Of a stretch of 15,229 nucleotides of DNA, positions 13,713 to 15,229 are shown in pieces. The first letter of the stretch is position 1. Each line of letters begins with the position of its first letter. This stretch comes from Clostridiaceae bacterium (GTDB lineage Bacteria > Bacillota > Clostridia > Oscillospirales > Acutalibacteraceae), in assembly GCA_904501895.1 (NCBI GenBank), contig CAJGCX010000033.1, positions 1 through 15,229 of the forward strand. The letters are read 5' to 3'. The translations under genes were made by a program, and so were the position numbers. Below the pieces are notes generated by a model that did not search any database, was not told where the DNA came from, and saw only the letters and a list, made by a program, of their open reading frames with translations.

Positions 13713-15229
13713 TTATTCTTCTACGCCAACCTTAGCCTTTTCGAATTCTGCTTCGATTTCTGCTGATGGCTTCCTTGTAATAAGAGAAACAACGACAATA
13801 ACGATTGAAGAAACAACGAATGCAGGAAGAAGCTCATAAATTGCAAATACACCACCGAATGTTGGGTTAAGCACAAGCTTCCAGATAAATACTGTTGCTG
13901 CACCTGAAAGCATACCTGCAACAGCACCTGCACGATTAACTCTCTTCCAGAAGAGTGAGAAGAGCATAAGTGGTCCGAATGTAGCACCAAATCCTGCCCA
14001 AGCAAATGAAACGATACTGAAGATAACGCTGTTTTCATCAAGAGCAATTACCATACCAACAAGTGCGATTATCATAAGAGCAATACGAGATACCCACATA
14101 ACCTTCTTGTCGCTTGCTTTCTTATCAATAACACCCTTGTAAACGTCGTTTGCAAGTGCTGAAGAAGCAATAAGGAGATATGAGTCAGATGAACTGATTG
14201 TAGCAGCAAGAATACCTGCCATAATAACACCTGCAAGTACAGGAGGAAGAAGTGATTCACTCATAAGAACGAATACATTTTCTGCGCCACTCTTTGTAAG
14301 GAGTGTTTCAGTTGTTGGAAGCATTGCACGACCTACGATACCGATTGCAACACCTGCGAAAAGTGAAATAACAACCCAAACTGTTGCAATTCTTCTTGAC
14401 TTCTTAAGCTCACTTGCCTTACGGATACCCATAAAGCGAAGAAGAACCTGTGGCATACCGAAGTAACCAAGACCCCAAGCCATAAGAGAAGCGATTGTAA
14501 GTAAAGGATAAGCAGATGCCTCGCCGAATACAGGCACACCGTTTTCAACAAGCTGCATACCTGCTTCATTTGTAACAGGATTTGCAATTTCGCTGAATGA
14601 GAAATAACCTGCAATACCCTGTGCATTCTGAATAACAGCATCAATACCACCTGCATTAACAGTACCGAGCACAAGAACAGATACAAGAGCAACAATCATA
14701 ACGATACTCTGCATAAAGTCAGAAGCACTTTCAGCAAGGAAACCGCCGATAAGAGTATATACAATAACGAAAAGTGCACCTACAATCATCATTGATGTGT
14801 ATGAGAATCCGAACAATGTGCTGAAAAGCTTACCACAAGTAACGAAACAGCTACCAGCATAAACTGTAAAGAATACAAGAATTAAGAGTGAAGCAATAAT
14901 TCTGATAACCTTTTTGTCCTCATGGAAACGGTTTGAGAAAAACTCAGGAACTGTAATTGCATCACCGCTGATTGCTGAATAATTACGAAGTCTTTTTGCA
15001 ACGATGAGCCAGTTTAAGTATGTACCAACTGCAAGACCGATTGCAGTCCATGCAGCATCAGCCACACCACACCAATAAGCAACACCTGGAAGACCCATAA
15101 GGAGCCAACCACTCATATCAGAAGCCTCAGCACTCATAGCTGCTACCCAAGGTCCTAAACTTCTGCCACCTAAGAAATAGTTTTCTGCATTTTTGTTTGC
15201 TTTACGTGCAAAGAATATACCGATGCCGA
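13713..15229 (-). CDS. putP: Sodium/solute symporter, PutP (proline) type, 5' end outside window
   Basis: Membrane carrier of the sodium:solute symporter (SSS) family. The open frame continues to the right edge: before the ATG at 15137 it reads NYFLGGRSLGPWVAAMS, the classic PutP block that also includes EASDMSGWLLMGLPG. The true start is therefore beyond the window and at least 504 residues are present. Other family marks are GDAITVPEFFSNRF, SDFMQS, GYFGMPQVLLRF, ISSSDSYLLIASSALANDVYK and the LeuT-fold segments through SFAWAGFGATFGP. The C-tail is short and acidic. Family assignment is secure. Proline as substrate is the usual annotation and likely, but not shown by the sequence alone. It is the first of a putP-glyS-lipid kinase minus-strand series. 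Confidence 0.93.
   Translation of the reverse strand, partial: GIGIFFARKANKNAENYFLGGRSLGPWVAAMSAEASDMSGWLLMGLPGVAYWCGVADAAWTAIGLAVGTYLNWLIVAKRLRNYSAISGDAITVPEFFSNRFHEDKKVIRIIASLLILVFFTVYAGSCFVTCGKLFSTLFGFSYTSMMIVGALFVIVYTLIGGFLAESASDFMQSIVMIVALVSVLVLGTVNAGGIDAVIQNAQGIAGYFSFSEIANPVTNEAGMQLVENGVPVFGEASAYPLLTIASLMAWGLGYFGMPQVLLRFMGIRKASELKKSRRIATVWVVISLFAGVAIGIVGRAMLPTTETLLTKSGAENVFVLMSESLLPPVLAGVIMAGILAATISSSDSYLLIASSALANDVYKGVIDKKASDKKVMWVSRIALMIIALVGMVIALDENSVIFSIVSFAWAGFGATFGPLMLFSLFWKRVNRAGAVAGMLSGAATVFIWKLVLNPTFGGVFAIYELLPAFVVSSIVIVVVSLITRKPSAEIEAEFEKAKVGVEE

Noticed and set aside
1..15229. CRISPR arrays, insertion sequences, phage genes, tRNA or rRNA
   Set aside because: No spaced direct repeats, transposase or integrase frames, terminal inverted repeats or cloverleaf patterns were noticed on either strand.

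Overview
The window reads as chromosomal DNA of a low-GC Gram-positive gut-type Clostridia, most likely Oscillospiraceae or a Ruminococcus-like relative. The evidence is strong AGGAGG-type ribosome sites, TTGACA/TATAAT promoters, GC-poor intergenic DNA, short intrinsic terminators, a type I dockerin protein, an intracellular GH51 arabinofuranosidase and an LCP cell-wall ligase. No phage, transposon, CRISPR, tRNA or rRNA is visible. The genus assignment is an inference from gene families only.

Left part (1-6280): the 3' part of alanine racemase (alr) converges on a minus-strand pyrophosphatase-like/Nudix fusion, and a shared hairpin separates them. Divergent from the Nudix gene is a plus-strand run: LCP wall-polymer ligase, GH51 arabinofuranosidase 18 nt downstream, a zinc-ribbon membrane protein with its own promoter, and a membrane-anchored polysaccharide deacetylase. 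The deacetylase ribosome site lies inside the terminator hairpin that precedes it. Three of these genes (alr, LCP, deacetylase) concern the cell wall.

Middle part (6280-8080): the most unusual stretch. Two nearly identical 62-residue minus-strand genes encode small exported or membrane-anchored peptides: a basic N-end, a hydrophobic segment, a CLFC motif, and an acidic Val/Asp/Pro tail. Each has its own extended -10 promoter and terminator. About 18 substitutions separate the two copies, 13 of them in third codon positions, so both appear to be maintained proteins. Divergent from them is an orotate-phosphoribosyltransferase-like gene whose PRPP loop lacks the usual acidic pair.

Right part (8080-15229): all genes are on the minus strand. 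In order of transcription they are a putP-type sodium/solute symporter (5' end beyond the window), glycyl-tRNA synthetase, a diacylglycerol-kinase-family lipid kinase 1 nt downstream of it, a terminator, a GPH-family sugar:cation symporter, a membrane protein with an HEYGH zinc-peptidase-like motif whose ATG directly follows the symporter stop, and finally a secreted protein with an N-terminal dockerin and a DUF4474-like domain, which has its own promoter.

No complete new multi-gene system is evident. The best candidates for undescribed biology are the duplicated CLFC peptides, the HEYGH membrane protein coupled to the symporter, and the PRPP-loop-altered phosphoribosyltransferase.
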